Source: an uncultured Bacillota bacterium | GTDB taxonomy: Bacteria; Bacillota_I; Bacilli_A; RFN20; CAG-826 | NCBI GenBank assembly: GCA_946612055.1 | Contig: CAMOEH010000144.1 | Location: 1-6,122, forward strand | DNA: 6,122 nt | Direction of reading: 5' to 3' | Part shown: positions 5,908-6,122 of the stretch, in pieces | How the letters are laid out: each line of letters begins with the position of its first letter | How positions within the stretch are numbered: position 1 is the stretch's first letter | The notes under the pieces: generated by a model | What the model saw: the letters and a program-made list of their open reading frames with translations, nothing else | Databases searched by the model: none | Told to the model about the DNA's origin: nothing | Made by a program: the position numbers and the translations under genes

Positions 5908-5924
5908 TTCTCATAAAATGAGAA
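5908..5924. repeat. Perfect 7-bp hairpin at the broken cca 5' end
   Basis: TTCTCAT, AAA, ATGAGAA: a perfect inverted repeat with a 3-nt loop. It contains the in-frame TGA that separates the cca-like frame from what lies upstream. An inverted repeat of this size is expected a few times by chance in 6 kb, so only its position is notable. It could be an element end, a sequence join or a coincidence. Confidence 0.5.
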
Positions 5925-6009
5925 CCAATTCCGGCATCGCGGCACTCTTATTGTAACGGTTACGGGAGTGAAAGTAAATACCGTCAGTCTGTCCGATATG
6001 TATGCCCAT
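5911..6009 (-). other. Small open frame, 32 codons, unrecognised
   Basis: The ATG at 6009 shares a base with the stop of the upstream frame (TGATG), and the frame ends at the TGA at 5911-5913, in register with the cca-like frame. I recognise nothing in it. Its last residues, MPELVLIL just before the TGA and then ENGF, could be lined up with the first helix of Bacillus Cca, but so short a match is weak. It may be non-coding. Confidence 0.2.
5950..5978 (-). promoter_or_regulatory. Possible promoter upstream of the cca-like gene
   Basis: TTTACT (5978-5973; 4 of 6), a 17-nt spacer and TACAAT (5955-5950; 5 of 6) on the minus strand. An 11-nt palindrome GTAACGGTTAC (5953-5963) overlaps the -10 and could be an operator, though such short palindromes are common by chance. 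A transcript would start near 5943 and run into the cca-like frame. Confidence 0.3.
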
Positions 6010-6122
6010 CACAGCACACTCTCTGTGTATAACCCGTTCTCATTCAAAAGCTGGAGGGACTTGACCATGTAAGCATATGCCAAAGGATTCGTATTTCGAA
6101 TGCTGCTGATTTTCTTAATACC
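6009..6122 (-). CDS. 3' end of an unrecognised gene
   Basis: Thirty-seven codons enter from the right edge and end at a TGA (6009-6011). The translation ends NTNPLAYAYMVKSLQLLNEN then GLYTESVL. It reads like the C-terminus of a real protein, helical and amphipathic, but I cannot place it in a family. Codons such as ACA, AGT and GGG differ from the ACC/TCC/GGC style seen in the neighbouring genes, and it lies directly beside a damaged cca-like gene, so a mobile-element gene is one possibility. No inverted-repeat ends or target-site duplication can be confirmed because the window stops here. Confidence 0.4.
   Translation of the reverse strand, partial: GIKKISSIRNTNPLAYAYMVKSLQLLNENGLYTESVL

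Noticed and set aside
5911..5913. TGA in the cca-like frame read as Trp (Mycoplasma code)
   Set aside because: TGA is the natural stop of gpsB (2301-2303), the exonuclease gene (3472-3474) and dnaD (4662-4664), and tryptophan is TGG throughout pgsA and nth. The standard code fits.
1..6122. CRISPR array, tRNA genes, toxin-antitoxin or defence system
   Set aside because: I saw no spaced direct repeats, no tRNA-like cloverleaf and no such protein motifs on either strand.

Overview
The window looks like a chromosomal stretch from a Bacillota bacterium of Bacilli type, probably an uncultured lineage close to the Erysipelotrichia/Mollicutes branch. Three things support this: gpsB directly upstream of rnpB, the run pgsA-cinA-recA, and recU, dnaD and nth close together, all of which recall the Bacillus subtilis neighbourhood. 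RecU and GpsB are themselves Bacilli/Mollicutes proteins. The genetic code appears standard: Trp is written TGG, and TGA ends gpsB, the exonuclease gene and dnaD. The exact taxon cannot be named from the sequence alone.

Layout. (1) Bases 1-2707, minus strand, read right to left: a promoter, then gpsB (cell-division adaptor), rnpB (RNase P RNA), pgsA (phosphatidylglycerophosphate synthase), a C-terminal-domain-only cinA (NMN deamidase type) and recA, which runs off the left edge. The spacing is very tight: about 5 nt from gpsB to rnpB, about 13 nt from rnpB to pgsA, an 8-nt pgsA/cinA overlap, and 54 nt before recA. (2) Bases 2708-4111, plus strand, from a divergent promoter: a DEDDh 3'-5' exonuclease gene and recU (Holliday junction resolvase) with an ATGA overlap, ending in a possible terminator that lies inside nth. 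(3) Bases 4031-5910, minus strand: a class II CCA-adding/poly(A) polymerase-type head domain, then dnaD and nth (endonuclease III). (4) Bases 5911-6122: a short stretch that does not fit its neighbours. It holds the 3' end of an unrecognised gene, a hairpin and a possible promoter, and it adjoins the damaged 5' end of the cca-like gene.

Functionally the window is mostly DNA repair and recombination (RecA, RecU, a DEDDh exonuclease, Nth) plus replication restart (DnaD), tRNA maturation (RNase P RNA, CCA-adding head) and envelope/division functions (PgsA, GpsB). I see no clear undescribed system. The points most worth checking are the cca-like gene, which is shortened at both ends and meets foreign-looking DNA, the placement of rnpB between two protein genes with no visible promoter or terminator of its own, and the recU/nth tail-to-tail overlap with a possible terminator in the Fe-S cluster codons of nth.
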